Shown in pieces: positions 34,721 to 43,806 of a stretch of 64,000 nt of DNA. The notes under the pieces are model-generated. The model worked only from the letters and a program-made list of their open reading frames with translations. It made no database searches and was not told the DNA's origin. Each line of letters starts with the position of its first letter. Within the stretch, counting starts at the first letter, position 1. Made by a program: the position numbers and the translations under genes. Source of the DNA: Eubacteriales bacterium (lineage in GTDB: Bacteria > Bacillota > Clostridia > Lachnospirales > Lachnospiraceae); the NCBI GenBank assembly GCA_030527665.1, contig JAUNAK010000004.1, forward strand, positions 1-64,000, in the 5' to 3' direction.

Positions 34721-35461
34721 ATGAATCTTTCGGAACGATTAAGAAAAATTTTTGATATGGTCACACCGGGAAGTCGGATCGCTGATGTAGGGTGTGACCA
34801 TGGATATTTATCCATTGCGCTGATCGAGGAGAAAATCGCTGTTCATGCGATAGCTATGGATGTTGCAAAAGGACCGCTTTCAACGGCACAGGAAAATATA
34901 CGGCTGCATGGTCTGGATGAGCGGATCGAAACACGTCTGTCGGACGGTCTGGCAAAGCTGAAACAGGGAGAAGCTGATTGTGTGATTCTGGCTGGAATGG
35001 GCGGTATTCTGATGCGCCGTATCCTGCAGGCCGGACTTCCTGTACTGGAGGGGATTCAGGAACTGATTCTGGAGCCGCAGTCTGAGTATGAAGAGGTGCG
35101 TCGTTTTCTGGCTGATCACGGATTTGTCATTGACCGCGAGGATATGGTAACGGAGGAACGGAAATTCTATCCGATCATCCATGCACGGCCCGGAGAACCT
35201 GCAGCTGCAGATCCTGCAGCATATACGCTGTCGATTCCTTTTGAAAAAGATATGGCTGTACAGCTGGTTCTGGCTTACGGACCCTGTATTCTGGAGATGC
35301 GTCATCCGGTACTTCTCCGGTATCTGGATCGACGTTCGGAGATCATTCATGGAATTGAAGCACAGCTGAAAAGCAAAGATACAGCGCATGCAAAAGAAAG
35401 ACTTCTGGAAATTGAAGCCGAAAAACTCAGAATTCGGGAAGCAAGGAGGTATTTCGTATGA
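34721..35461 (+). CDS. trmK: tRNA (adenine(22)-N(1))-methyltransferase TrmK
   Basis: 246 residues. A class I SAM methyltransferase: SRIADVGCDHGYLSIALIEE (residues about 18-37) is motif I, DVAKGPLSTAQENIRLHGL follows, and DCVILAGMGGILMRRIL (residues about 86-102) is the family's motif IV region. It methylates N1 of A22 in some tRNAs. The gene order rpoD-trmK-nif3-like is characteristic in Firmicutes. The stop overlaps the next ATG by 4 bases. The C-terminal third is helical, as in the coiled-coil domain of TrmK. Confidence 0.93.
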   Translation: MNLSERLRKIFDMVTPGSRIADVGCDHGYLSIALIEEKIAVHAIAMDVAKGPLSTAQENIRLHGLDERIETRLSDGLAKLKQGEADCVILAGMGGILMRRILQAGLPVLEGIQELILEPQSEYEEVRRFLADHGFVIDREDMVTEERKFYPIIHARPGEPAAADPAAYTLSIPFEKDMAVQLVLAYGPCILEMRHPVLLRYLDRRSEIIHGIEAQLKSKDTAHAKERLLEIEAEKLRIREARRYFV

Positions 35462-36273
35462 GATGTGAAGAAATTATCAGCAGACTGGAAGAGGAGTATC
35501 CGCTTGGGTGTGCGGAAGAATGGGACAATCCGGGATTACTGGTAGGCAGAAGGAACAAAGAGGTTAGACGAATCTTTGTTGCTTTGGATGCCACGGAAGA
35601 TACTATTCGTCAGGCATTGGAATACCATGCCGATCTCATGATCACGCATCATCCGCTGATCTTCCGCAGTATCAAGCAGATCAACGAAGATACGTTTATC
35701 GGAAGAAGAATTCTGACACTGATCGAGAATGAGATCTCTCTGTATGCCATGCACACCAATTTTGATGTGCTGGGTATGGCTGCATTAAATGAAAAACAGC
35801 TCCGCCTGGAGAACTGCCGCGTTCTGGAAGTTACTATGGATACGGACGGAATCGAAGAAGGTCTTGGACGTATCGGAGATCTTCCGGAACCGATGACACT
35901 TGCCGGCTGTGCGGCATATGTTCGCAAACGGCTGGATGTTCCGGAGGTACGCTGCTATGGACTGGATGATGAACAGGAATCCTTGAAAAACCCGGATGAT
36001 GTGCCTCTGGTCAGCCGTGTGGCAGTCTGCGGCGGTTCCGGAAAAAGTGTGGTGAGCAGTGCAATCGAAGAAGGAGCAGAAGTTCTGGTGACAGGAGATA
36101 TCGATTATCATACGGCCATCGATGCACTGGCCCAGGGGCTGTATATTATCGATGCCGGTCATTACGGCACCGAATATGTCTTTATCGAATATATGAAAAA
36201 GAAGTTAAAGAAGCTGTTCCCGGAATGTGAGTGCAAGGGTGCAAGAATCGTGCAGCCTTTCACATCTGTATAA
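35458..36273 (+). CDS. Nif3-like dinuclear metal centre protein
   Basis: 271 residues. The metal-binding pattern is ADLMITHHPLIFRSIKQ (residues about 58-74, two His), AMHTNFDVLGMAALNE (residues about 98-113) and, at the C-terminal end, DAGHYGTEYVFIEYM (residues about 238-252). GDIDYHTAIDALAQG also fits. The family forms hexamers with a two-metal centre and is often labelled GTP cyclohydrolase I type 2, but the real reaction is not settled. It begins in the trmK stop (ATGA), as is usual. rnpB follows after 107 bases. Confidence 0.9.
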   Translation: MRCEEIISRLEEEYPLGCAEEWDNPGLLVGRRNKEVRRIFVALDATEDTIRQALEYHADLMITHHPLIFRSIKQINEDTFIGRRILTLIENEISLYAMHTNFDVLGMAALNEKQLRLENCRVLEVTMDTDGIEEGLGRIGDLPEPMTLAGCAAYVRKRLDVPEVRCYGLDDEQESLKNPDDVPLVSRVAVCGGSGKSVVSSAIEEGAEVLVTGDIDYHTAIDALAQGLYIIDAGHYGTEYVFIEYMKKKLKKLFPECECKGARIVQPFTSV

Positions 36274-36343
36274 ACGGATCGTGAACGTTATAAGGGGGAT
36301 ACGGATATACCGTAACAGAATCGTATCGGCAGAATTCCGGCTT

Positions 36344-36373
36344 TTGACACAGGAACAGCAGATATGATATAAT
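36344..36373 (+). promoter_or_regulatory. rnpB promoter
   Basis: TTGACA at 36344-36349, 18-base spacer, TATAAT at 36368-36373 with upstream TG. Start predicted near 36380, matching the first paired base of the RNA. Confidence 0.85.
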
Positions 36374-36380
36374 ACTGCAG

Positions 36381-36739
36381 ATTTGTAAGTAGAGTATGTG
36401 ATCGCGGCCGGCAGGACCGAAAGGGGCCGGCTGAGGAAAGTCCGGGCTTCGCAGGGCAGGATGCCGGATAACGTCCGGCGGAGGTGACTCCAGGGACAGT
36501 GCAACAGAGATATACCGCCTGTTTTTGACAGGTAAGGGTGGAAAGGCAGTGTAAGAGACTACCGACGTCCCGGTGACGGGTACGTGCCATGTAAACCCCA
36601 TCCGAAGCAAGACCGAATAGCAAAACCATGTGGCTGCCCGTCACGTTTTCAGGTAGGTCGCTTGAGCCCTTCGGCAACGAAGGGACACAGATAGATGATC
36701 ACACACGACATAACCCGGCTTATCGCTCTGCTTACAAAT
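36381..36739 (+). ncRNA. rnpB: RNase P RNA (class A)
   Basis: The RNA component of RNase P, which trims tRNA 5' leaders. Conserved blocks are GAGGAAAGTCCGGGC near 36432, the core GTAAACCCCATCCGAAGCAA near 36591, TAGGTCGCTTGAGCC near 36653, and the 3' ACATAACCCGGCTTATCG with the CCA-binding loop near 36708. ATTTGTAAGTAGAG at the 5' end pairs with CTCTGCTTACAAAT at the 3' end, giving an extended P1 helix that fixes both ends. There is no T tract after the 3' end, and the maf ATG is only 33 bases further on. Confidence 0.97.
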
Positions 36740-36772
36740 TACCTATATTATCTGATAATTGGAACATATACT

Positions 36773-37360
36773 ATGAAAAAAATCATTCTGGCCTCACAGT
36801 CTCCCCGAAGACTGCAGCTTCTGCAGCAGACGGGGCTCGAAGTGGAGGTCATTCCCAGTAATATTGAAGAAGTAATAACCGAGACGGAACCTGCAAAAGT
36901 CGTTGAAGAGCTTTCAGCTCAGAAATGCGAAAGTGTGGCAGCTGATGCTGCTGCAGCTGAAGGGGGCAGAATCTTTCTTGGATCCGATACGGTTGTTGTT
37001 CTGGATCAGGAGATCCTTGGCAAGCCGTCAGATGAAGAGGATGCCTTTCATATGCTGAAAAAACTGGCAGGGCGTATGCATCAGGTGTATACCGGGGTTA
37101 CCATGATCCGAAAAGACAGCGCACATGGGCAGGAGAAGATTACATTTCATGTATGCACCGATGTGTATGTATATCCGCTTTCTGATCGGGAGATCCGGGA
37201 TTACATAGCGACCGGTGAACCTATGGATAAGGCAGGGGCATACGGTATTCAGGGAATCTTTTCCAGACATATCGAGAAAATCAACGGAGATTATTATAAT
37301 GTTGTCGGACTGCCTGTTTCGGCTGTCTGGGAACAGCTGAAAAAGTGGGAGGTGGACTGA
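36773..37360 (+). CDS. maf: Maf-like nucleoside triphosphate pyrophosphatase
   Basis: 195 residues from ATG 36773; the frame runs into rnpB on the left and cannot start there. It hydrolyses non-canonical or pyrimidine NTPs to monophosphates. LASQSPRRLQLLQQTGLEVE (residues about 5-24) is the Maf signature; FLGSDTVVVLDQEILGKPSD carries the catalytic Asp (residues about 64-83); YTGVTMI and DKAGAYGIQG are further family blocks. Only a weak TTGGAA lies upstream, so translation may be modest. It is probably read through from rnpB. Confidence 0.93.
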   Translation: MKKIILASQSPRRLQLLQQTGLEVEVIPSNIEEVITETEPAKVVEELSAQKCESVAADAAAAEGGRIFLGSDTVVVLDQEILGKPSDEEDAFHMLKKLAGRMHQVYTGVTMIRKDSAHGQEKITFHVCTDVYVYPLSDREIRDYIATGEPMDKAGAYGIQGIFSRHIEKINGDYYNVVGLPVSAVWEQLKKWEVD

Positions 37361-37365
37361 CTGGT

Positions 37366-38076
37366 ATGTATACCGAAGACAGTCTGAGAGAGCGTTTACA
37401 TAAAGCCAATCGTAAATTTCGTATTGCTGCATTGATCTGTTCGCTGCTGGTACTTGTTCTCGGAGTTTTTCTGGTTATACGTCCTGCCGATTCTCTTCTG
37501 ATCGTCGGACGCGTAATCGGTATCGGTCTCGTATGTATGGGAGCGTATAATGCGGTTTTGTGTCTTACAACGGCATATGCTTCTTCACTCGGTGTATTCA
37601 ATGTGTTTCGAGGCATCTTTTCCATAGTCATGCTGAGTCTTGGAATTGCTGTTATTACACACCCGGAGATCGTTCCTATGTTTGCCGGTTATGTGCTTGC
37701 TGTTATTTTTGCGATTTCCGGTATCCAGCGTCTTTCTTATGTGAATCTGCAGAAAAGTGTCAATGATCCCAAGTGGATCGGCTGCCTGCTGGGGGGTATT
37801 CTTTCCCTGGTATTTGCAGCAGCTTTTGTTTTTGCACCGTTTTCCAGTCAGGCTGCCATGATGCGTATGGCCGGCGTGGCTTTGGTTTTCGTTTCCTTAT
37901 GGGGACTTATTTATGATATCCGTGCACTTGTTTATGGTTTTAAAAATCGTGAGAGTCTGGATGAGATGGCTGACCGCATGTATGACGATCTGACCGGCCG
38001 TCCGCATTATGATGCGGATGGAAAGGAGATTATCGATACGACCGCGGAGGAAATTGATGATTCGAAATGGAAATGA
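37366..38076 (+). CDS. DUF308/HdeD-like membrane protein
   Basis: 236 residues from ATG 37366, with GGGAGGTGG upstream inside the end of maf; an in-frame GTG at 37345 is an alternative. Six hydrophobic segments appear (residues about 23-45, 48-68, 75-100, 103-122, 137-160, 165-190). The pattern of paired helices with RGIFSIVMLSLGIAVITHPE suits the HdeD/DUF308 family of unknown function, which in enteric bacteria is linked to acid resistance. The cytoplasmic tail is acidic (KEIIDTTAEEIDDSKWK). Confidence 0.75.
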   Translation: MYTEDSLRERLHKANRKFRIAALICSLLVLVLGVFLVIRPADSLLIVGRVIGIGLVCMGAYNAVLCLTTAYASSLGVFNVFRGIFSIVMLSLGIAVITHPEIVPMFAGYVLAVIFAISGIQRLSYVNLQKSVNDPKWIGCLLGGILSLVFAAAFVFAPFSSQAAMMRMAGVALVFVSLWGLIYDIRALVYGFKNRESLDEMADRMYDDLTGRPHYDADGKEIIDTTAEEIDDSKWK

Positions 38077-38092
38077 TCTGATTACCCGGGGA

Positions 38093-38113
38093 TATATTGT
38101 TCCCGGGTATTTT
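38093..38113 (+). terminator. Terminator after the DUF308 gene
   Basis: TACCCGGG (38093-38100) pairs with CCCGGGTA (38102-38109 side) across an AT-rich loop, followed by TTTT. Confidence 0.65.
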
Positions 38114-38126
38114 CGCGCATAGTAGT

Positions 38127-38147
38127 GCCTGCCCGGCAGGCTGTTTT
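38127..38147 (+). terminator. Second terminator hairpin ahead of pyrB
   Basis: GCCTGC (38127-38132) with GCAGGC (38136-38141), then TGTTTTT. It could be a tandem terminator or part of a pyrimidine-responsive leader. Confidence 0.7.
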
Positions 38148-38148
38148 T

Positions 38149-38173
38149 ACGATTTTTCAAAAGGAAAAATCGT
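38149..38173 (+). promoter_or_regulatory. Perfect hairpin in the pyrB leader
   Basis: ACGATTTTTC (38149-38158), loop AAAAG, GAAAAATCGT (38164-38173), 33 bases before the pyrB ATG. It directly follows the T tract of the hairpin at 38127. An attenuation function is possible but I see no PyrR binding-loop consensus. Confidence 0.5.
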
Positions 38174-38206
38174 CTCTGGTGACAATGCAGTTTAGGAGGT
38201 AGAAAA

Positions 38207-39148
38207 ATGCACAGACAACTGAAAAATTTGAGACATGTAATTTCACCTTTGGATCTTACGGTCGAGGAACTCGATCAGATGATGGATCTCGCCGAGGATA
38301 TGGAGGCGAATCCAGAGAAATACGCACATGTATGTGACGGTATGAAACTGGCTGCTCTTTTCTATGAGCCCAGTACCAGAACCCGTCTGAGCTTTGAAAG
38401 TGCAATGCTGAATCTTGGCGGACAGGTCATCGGATTCCATTCCAGCGACAGCAGTTCCGCAACAAAGGGAGAAAGTGTTGCGGATACGATCCGTGTGCTC
38501 AGCTGCTTTGCGGATATTGCGGCTATGAGACATCCGAAGGAGGGCGCTGCTTATGTGGCATCGATCAATTCTGAGATCCCGGTAATCAACGGCGGTGACG
38601 GCGGACATCAGCATCCGACCCAGACACTGGCCGATCTCTGCACGATCCGCAAGTATAAAGGCAGACTGAATAATCTCACCGTAGGTATCTGCGGAGACCT
38701 GAAATTCGGCCGTACCGTACATTCTCTGATCAGTGCACTTGTTCGCTATACCGGTGTTCGTTTTGTGCTGATCTCCCCGGAGGAACTGCAGCTTCCGTCC
38801 TATGTGAAAGAGAATGTGCTGAATGCGAATAATATTGAATACGTTGAGAAGATCCGTTTGGAAGAAGCACTTCCGGAACTGGATATCCTGTATATGACCC
38901 GTGTGCAGAAGGAACGTTTCTTCAACGAGGAAGACTACATCCGTATGAAGGATTTCTATATTCTTGACAAGGAAAAAATGAAGCTTGCAAAAGAGGATAT
39001 GTATGTTCTGCATCCGCTTCCACGTGTAAATGAGATCTCTGTTGAAGTGGATAAGGACCCGAGAGCTGCCTATTTCAAACAGGTATATTGGGGAATGTAT
39101 ATGCGAATGGCACTGATTTTCACTCTTCTGGAACTGGAGGTAGAATAA
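38207..39148 (+). CDS. pyrB: Aspartate carbamoyltransferase catalytic subunit
   Basis: 313 residues. TAGGAGG lies 8 bases before the ATG. It makes carbamoyl aspartate, the first committed step of pyrimidine synthesis. The carbamoyl phosphate site is [17 protein letters not shown] (residues about 48-64); the aspartate side includes [12 protein letters not shown] (residues about 137-148) and the C-terminal [20 protein letters not shown]. It pairs with pyrI, starting one base after its stop, as in the dodecameric allosteric enzyme of enteric bacteria. Confidence 0.97.
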   Translation: MHRQLKNLRHVISPLDLTVEELDQMMDLAEDMEANPEKYAHVCDGMKLAALFYEPSTRTRLSFESAMLNLGGQVIGFHSSDSSSATKGESVADTIRVLSCFADIAAMRHPKEGAAYVASINSEIPVINGGDGGHQHPTQTLADLCTIRKYKGRLNNLTVGICGDLKFGRTVHSLISALVRYTGVRFVLISPEELQLPSYVKENVLNANNIEYVEKIRLEEALPELDILYMTRVQKERFFNEEDYIRMKDFYILDKEKMKLAKEDMYVLHPLPRVNEISVEVDKDPRAAYFKQVYWGMYMRMALIFTLLELEVE

Positions 39149-39586
39149 ATGTTAAACGTAGGATCAATCGAACAGGGATTTGTACTGGATCATATTCGTG
39201 CAGGCAAGGCAATGACGATCTATCATGATCTGAAGCTGGATAAACTGGACTGCTGCGTGGCAATCATCAAAAATGCCAAATCCAACAAAATGGGTAAAAA
39301 GGACATTATCAAAGTAGAATGTCCGGTCGATGAACTGGATCTGTCTATCGTTGGCTTTATTGACCCGAATATTACCGTCAATATTATTGAACATGGTGAG
39401 ATCGTCGGAAAGAAAAAACTGGAGCTTCCGAAACAGATCGTAAATGTTATCAAGTGTAAAAATCCAAGATGCATCACTTCTATCGAACAGGAGCTGGATC
39501 AGATCTTTACTCTGACCGACAAGGAGCATGCGATCTATCGATGCAGATACTGTGAAGAGAAATATCACGGACATAGAAACAAATAA
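39149..39586 (+). CDS. pyrI: Aspartate carbamoyltransferase regulatory subunit
   Basis: 145 residues. The N-terminal nucleotide-binding domain begins LNVGSIEQGFVLDHIRAGKA; the C-terminal zinc domain has the four-Cys set, CKNPRCIT (residues about 105-112) and YRCRYCEEKYHG (residues about 130-141). PyrI binds CTP or UTP and ATP and transmits allosteric control to PyrB. It sits immediately after pyrB with no gap. A PyrBI complex in a Firmicute indicates nucleotide feedback on the enzyme itself. Confidence 0.96.
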   Translation: MLNVGSIEQGFVLDHIRAGKAMTIYHDLKLDKLDCCVAIIKNAKSNKMGKKDIIKVECPVDELDLSIVGFIDPNITVNIIEHGEIVGKKKLELPKQIVNVIKCKNPRCITSIEQELDQIFTLTDKEHAIYRCRYCEEKYHGHRNK

Positions 39587-39664
39587 CATGTGTTTCGCCC
39601 TTGCACTGCTTATTCATACAGGATAAGCAGTGTCTGCTGCAGCGGAAACAGGAAAGAAGGTAAC

Positions 39665-40975
39665 ATGGATCATATCATATCAAAGCTGCTGATTTACGGA
39701 AGTCTGCCGGAAGACTGCATTCTGGCCCAGATGGGAGACATCTGTAAGCATGCAACAAATCATACACAGACAAAAGACGAACTGATAGCCAGATGCTATC
39801 GTCAGGTGAAACGTATATTGAATCTTTCTACCGATTATGCCTTTGACAAAAATTTATGGCATAACTATCTGACATTTCGACTGATCACCGATGAAAATTC
39901 CTTTTCTCTTACCAGTGAGAAGGTGGGAGCGGGAGACGGAAGTGTCAACTATTTTGCCAAAAGTGATTTCAAGGCATATAAGGCTTTGTTTGATTATGAT
40001 TTTACATGGCTGGAAGAGGAACTGGGCATTGACTGCTTCTCCCATCTGCTGAATTACAAAGCTATTGTGAAGCCGGAGCTGATGTACAATAAAAATGTCA
40101 GTGAAAAAGTACGCGGTCTCAGCGAGCAGCTGGAGCAGGCGGCAGATGAAGATGCTTTTTTTGATGCAGTCACCGGATTTTACAAAGATTACGGAGTAGG
40201 TATGTTCGGTCTGAACAAGGCCTTCCGTATCGGCGGGTATGACAACACAGGAAAAGTCAGCTTCCAGGCCATCAACAACATGGAAAAGGTCATGCTGGAC
40301 GATCTGATCGGATATGAGATCCAGAAAAAGAAGCTGGTGGAAAACACCCAGGCATTTGTGGAAGGCAGAAAAGCCAATAACTGTCTGCTTTTTGGTGATT
40401 CCGGAACAGGCAAATCCACCTGCATCAAGGCAATTGTAAATGAGTTTTATCCCCAGGGTCTGCGAATGATCGAGATCTACAAACATCAGTTTAAAGATCT
40501 CTCCAATGTGATCGCGCAGATCAAAAATCGTAATTACAAGTTCATTATCTATATGGACGACCTCTCTTTTGAGGAGTTTGAGATCGAGTACAAATTCCTG
40601 AAAGCTGTCATCGAAGGCGGCGTGGAGACAAAGCCTGAAAATGTTCTGATCTACGCTACGTCCAACCGCAGACATCTGATCAAGGAGAACTGGAGCGATC
40701 GGGATGACATGGAGACCAGCAACGGCATGCATCGTTCCGATACCATCGAAGAAAAACTTTCTCTGGTACATCGTTTCGGCGTTACGATCAGTTTCTCGAA
40801 ACCGAGTCAGATGGATTATTTCAAGATCGTACAGGGACTGGCAAGAAAAGCAGGTCTGGATCTCAGTGATGAAGAACTGCGTGCGGGTGCCAATAAGTGG
40901 GAACTCAGTCATGGAGGAATCTCCGGACGTACCGCACAGCAGTTTGTTACTTATCTGCAAAGTATATCGGAATAA
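39665..40975 (+). CDS. DUF815 family AAA+ ATPase
   Basis: 436 residues from ATG 39665 (GAAAGAAGG upstream); the frame extends left to 39590 without ribosome site. An N-terminal helical region of about 180 residues precedes the AAA domain: Walker A LLFGDSGTGKST (residues about 241-252), Walker B FIIYMDDLSFEEFE, sensor-1 LIYATSNRRHLI. The DUF815 family is widespread in Clostridia with no defined role. The preceding hairpin (39607-39614 with 39623-39630) lacks a T tract. No partner gene is apparent. Confidence 0.88.
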   Translation: MDHIISKLLIYGSLPEDCILAQMGDICKHATNHTQTKDELIARCYRQVKRILNLSTDYAFDKNLWHNYLTFRLITDENSFSLTSEKVGAGDGSVNYFAKSDFKAYKALFDYDFTWLEEELGIDCFSHLLNYKAIVKPELMYNKNVSEKVRGLSEQLEQAADEDAFFDAVTGFYKDYGVGMFGLNKAFRIGGYDNTGKVSFQAINNMEKVMLDDLIGYEIQKKKLVENTQAFVEGRKANNCLLFGDSGTGKSTCIKAIVNEFYPQGLRMIEIYKHQFKDLSNVIAQIKNRNYKFIIYMDDLSFEEFEIEYKFLKAVIEGGVETKPENVLIYATSNRRHLIKENWSDRDDMETSNGMHRSDTIEEKLSLVHRFGVTISFSKPSQMDYFKIVQGLARKAGLDLSDEELRAGANKWELSHGGISGRTAQQFVTYLQSISE

Positions 40976-41043
40976 TTACCGGTATATTTCCTTATCATGA
41001 TCGAGGCCAAAAGGGAATCTATCAGTTTTATGCATTAGAAATA

Positions 41044-41058
41044 TTCCTGAGTCAGGAA
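41044..41058 (+). promoter_or_regulatory. Perfect palindrome overlapping the ribosome site of the next gene
   Basis: TTCCTGA-G-TCAGGAA, immediately followed by AAGGAGGGGG and the ATG at 41072. The position suggests an operator or an RNA hairpin that could affect translation. Confidence 0.4.
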
Positions 41059-41071
41059 AAGGAGGGGGAAA

Positions 41072-42508
41072 ATGAAAAAGAAACTTCTTACACTGTTTTT
41101 GATCAGTGTCATGGCGCTATCCGCAATACCGGTTTCCGCAGAAACGGCAGAGGATTCCTCAGTAGAATTTCTGACAGACTCTTCTGAAGATATACAGGCA
41201 GAATCCTCGGTAAATGAGGAGCTGCAGACAGAAACAGCTGCCGAGAAGGAAACAGATCCGGAAACAAAAGACGCAGTATCTGATTCTGTTGATGAAGTGT
41301 CTGATCCTGCGGATGGTGAGAATGATCTTGCAGCTGAGGAAGAACTTGTACTCGCGGATAGTGAGAATGCTCTTTCTGACTGGGAAGAAGAAACGGATGA
41401 GGAAGAGCTTCTCGGGGCTGCGGTGCAGAACATGTATCGTCTCTACAATCCGAATTCCGGTGAACATTTCTATACGGCCAAGGTATCTGAGAGAAACTAT
41501 CTGAACCGTATTGGATGGAATTATGAGGGAATCGGCTGGGTCGCACCTGCCAACAACAAAAAGGCTCCGGTCTACCGGCTTTACAATCCCCATGCCGGTG
41601 ATCATCATTACACGGTAAAAAAAGCAGAAAGAGATTATCTGATCCGAATCGGCTGGAAGAATGAAGGCATCGGCTGGTATTCGGATACGGCGAAAAGGGT
41701 TCCGCTGTATCGGGCTTATAATCCGAATGCATCTGTTGGAACGCATAACTACACAACCAGCAGGGATGAACAGAATTATCTGTGCAGGAACGGCTGGAAA
41801 AACGAAGGCATCGGCTGGTATGGCGTGAAAGCAGGCACTCCGGTCAAAACGGAATATCGTCGTATCAAACAGTCGGAATACTCGATCAAAACGATAGAAA
41901 ACAGTACATGGGGTGTTCATCTGGAATATCCGATGCTGAATAACCCTAAGGCATTTCCCAAACTGGCAGCTGCATTGGAAGAATGGCACCAGAACAGAGA
42001 AAGTGCGGCAAATGAATTTCTATCGGATATTGCTGTGGATTCGGATTTTAGAGAATATATTGAATATAAAGCAGATGTTACGATCAGAAGATTTGATACC
42101 CGCTATCTGGTAATGACATATAAGGTATCCTATTTTAACGGAAAGGGAGTTCATGAGTCATCCTTCGCATACGGCAAAGTCTATGATGTGCAGACGGGAA
42201 AAGTCCTGAAGCCGTCCGATCTTTATACGAATCTGGATTCTGTGGCATCCGTGATCGAAAGTAAACTGCGTGCAAAATACGGAAGTAATGCTTTCATTGT
42301 TTCGGATGTAAAAGGTGCGATCAAAAGTTCGCTGGAATCCGATTCAAACATGTACTGTATGCCTGATTATGACAAAATATATGTAGCCATTTCTCCATAT
42401 GTTGTCGCTTCCTACGGACAGGGATATATGGAATGTGAGATTTCCATGTCGGATTACAGATATCTGCTGAAGGAACCGGATAAGTGGATGGAAAAACCGA
42501 AAAAGTAA
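41072..42508 (+). CDS. Secreted protein: DUF5648-type repeats plus RsiV/DUF3298-like C-terminal domain
   Basis: 478 residues. A signal peptide (KKKLLTLFLISVMALSAIP, cleavage near VSA-E) is followed by an acidic stretch to about residue 118. Residues 121-250 contain three tandem repeats of the type MYRLYNPNSGEHFYT...GWNYEGIGW, which I recognise as DUF5648-like. The C-terminal 215 residues (from YRRIKQSEYSIKTI, with RRFDTRYLVMTYKVSYF and GKVYDVQTGKVLKPSDLYT) resemble the extracellular RsiV/DUF3298 fold. The repeat block is a 130-residue paralogue of the one in the next gene, without insertions. AAAGGAGGGGG precedes the ATG. Function: surface or wall binding, inferred. Confidence 0.8.
   Translation: MKKKLLTLFLISVMALSAIPVSAETAEDSSVEFLTDSSEDIQAESSVNEELQTETAAEKETDPETKDAVSDSVDEVSDPADGENDLAAEEELVLADSENALSDWEEETDEEELLGAAVQNMYRLYNPNSGEHFYTAKVSERNYLNRIGWNYEGIGWVAPANNKKAPVYRLYNPHAGDHHYTVKKAERDYLIRIGWKNEGIGWYSDTAKRVPLYRAYNPNASVGTHNYTTSRDEQNYLCRNGWKNEGIGWYGVKAGTPVKTEYRRIKQSEYSIKTIENSTWGVHLEYPMLNNPKAFPKLAAALEEWHQNRESAANEFLSDIAVDSDFREYIEYKADVTIRRFDTRYLVMTYKVSYFNGKGVHESSFAYGKVYDVQTGKVLKPSDLYTNLDSVASVIESKLRAKYGSNAFIVSDVKGAIKSSLESDSNMYCMPDYDKIYVAISPYVVASYGQGYMECEISMSDYRYLLKEPDKWMEKPKK
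41432..41821 (+). repeat. DUF5648 coding block, tandem copy 1
   Basis: 390 bp that aligns without gaps to 42827-43216 at offset 1395; long runs are identical or differ only at third codon positions, e.g. in the segment coding for NEGIGWYSDTAKRVPLYRAY. This indicates recent duplication or gene conversion. Confidence 0.85.
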
Positions 42509-42580
42509 TACACCAGTACATGATCCCGCAAAGTGCATCACACTATAAAACGTATTCTGTTTCGAAAGGAATAAAACAAA

Positions 42581-43756
42581 ATGAAAAAGAGACTGATTAC
42601 CGCATTTTTGATCTGTGGAATGCTGGCCGCAGCCATTCCGGTTTCTGCGCAAACAACGGATGAAGGATTTGAGACTCTGGAAATGGAAGAGGAATCTGTG
42701 GATGCCGATGAAAGCATTTTACAGACAGAGGAAGAAACGATTCCAGATGAAAATGAAGACGGTATCGCTGAGCTTGAGGAAAGTGATGAAACGGAAGAGG
42801 AACTTACGGGGGCTGCTGAACAGAATATGTACCGTATGTATAATCCGAATTCCGGCGAACACTTCTATACTGCCAAAACAGCAGAGAGGAATTATCTGAG
42901 CAGCATCGGCTGGGACTATGAGGGAATCGGCTGGGTCGCTCCCTCCGGAAATAAAAAAGCACCGGTTTACCGGCTGTACAATCCCAATGCCGGCGATCAC
43001 CATTACACGTTAAATAAAGCGGAAAGAGACAATCTTGTACGAATCGGCTGGAAGAATGAAGGCATCGGCTGGTATTCCGATACGGCAAAAAGGGTTCCGC
43101 TGTACCGGGCCTATAATCCGAACGCATCTGTAGGAACGCATAACTACACTACCAGTAAGGAAGAACAGAATTATCTCTGCAGAAACGGATGGAAAAACGA
43201 GGGCATCGGCTGGTATGCCTCCAAAACCGGGAAGCCGGCTCCCGCCAAAGTTCTGCCTGCAAAGATCGTATGGACCTGGTCGTATAATCGCAGCAAAGAA
43301 ACCGGAAAGGCAACTGCATACGACAATAACGGAAAGCAGATCTGGACCCTGCAGAGCGGTACGTATGGTGCCACACAGCTGCATCGTACCGGTGAGCTTC
43401 TGTATTCCGGAGATACCTATTATTATTATGATAATGATGATATCGTTGCCGTTCGTGCAGCAGACGGCCGTGAAAAATGGCGCTGTACTCCTAAGATGGG
43501 AGGAGCCCTTACAGCTGTTCTGGGCAATGATGGAAAAATATATGTCGGCAGTTATTTTACTATTAAGGTAGCTGTTATCAGCTCCGGCGGTGTGATCGAA
43601 CAGATCACCGGAGATCTGGCACCGGATTATATGTGGATGCAGATCAAGGGCATCTCCGGAAACGAGATCTTTGCCGATGTTTCAATTCCTACGCGGAATA
43701 ACATAAGAGAGACGAGGATCTATATCAATATCAATGACTGGTCGGTAAGAGAATAA
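42581..43756 (+). CDS. Secreted protein: DUF5648-type repeats plus PQQ-like propeller strands
   Basis: 391 residues with signal peptide (KKRLITAFLICGMLAAAIP, cleavage near VSA-Q), an acidic stretch, and three DUF5648-like repeats (residues about 83-212) almost the same as in the preceding gene. From residue about 225 the sequence has repeats reminiscent of PQQ-type beta-propeller blades: TAYDNNGKQIWTLQSG, DDIVAVRAADGREKWRCTPK, AVLGNDGKIYVGSYF. Four blades or fewer are present, so the propeller is incomplete or of another kind. AAAGGA precedes the ATG. It is exported; the binding partner is unknown. Confidence 0.78.
   Translation: MKKRLITAFLICGMLAAAIPVSAQTTDEGFETLEMEEESVDADESILQTEEETIPDENEDGIAELEESDETEEELTGAAEQNMYRMYNPNSGEHFYTAKTAERNYLSSIGWDYEGIGWVAPSGNKKAPVYRLYNPNAGDHHYTLNKAERDNLVRIGWKNEGIGWYSDTAKRVPLYRAYNPNASVGTHNYTTSKEEQNYLCRNGWKNEGIGWYASKTGKPAPAKVLPAKIVWTWSYNRSKETGKATAYDNNGKQIWTLQSGTYGATQLHRTGELLYSGDTYYYYDNDDIVAVRAADGREKWRCTPKMGGALTAVLGNDGKIYVGSYFTIKVAVISSGGVIEQITGDLAPDYMWMQIKGISGNEIFADVSIPTRNNIRETRIYININDWSVRE
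42827..43216 (+). repeat. DUF5648 coding block, tandem copy 2
   Basis: Ungapped partner of 41432-41821; see that entry for the comparison. Confidence 0.85.
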
Positions 43757-43806
43757 ACAGTCTGCATAAGTAAGTAGAAAAATAGAGGCTAAGGAGACAT
43801 AGTGGA

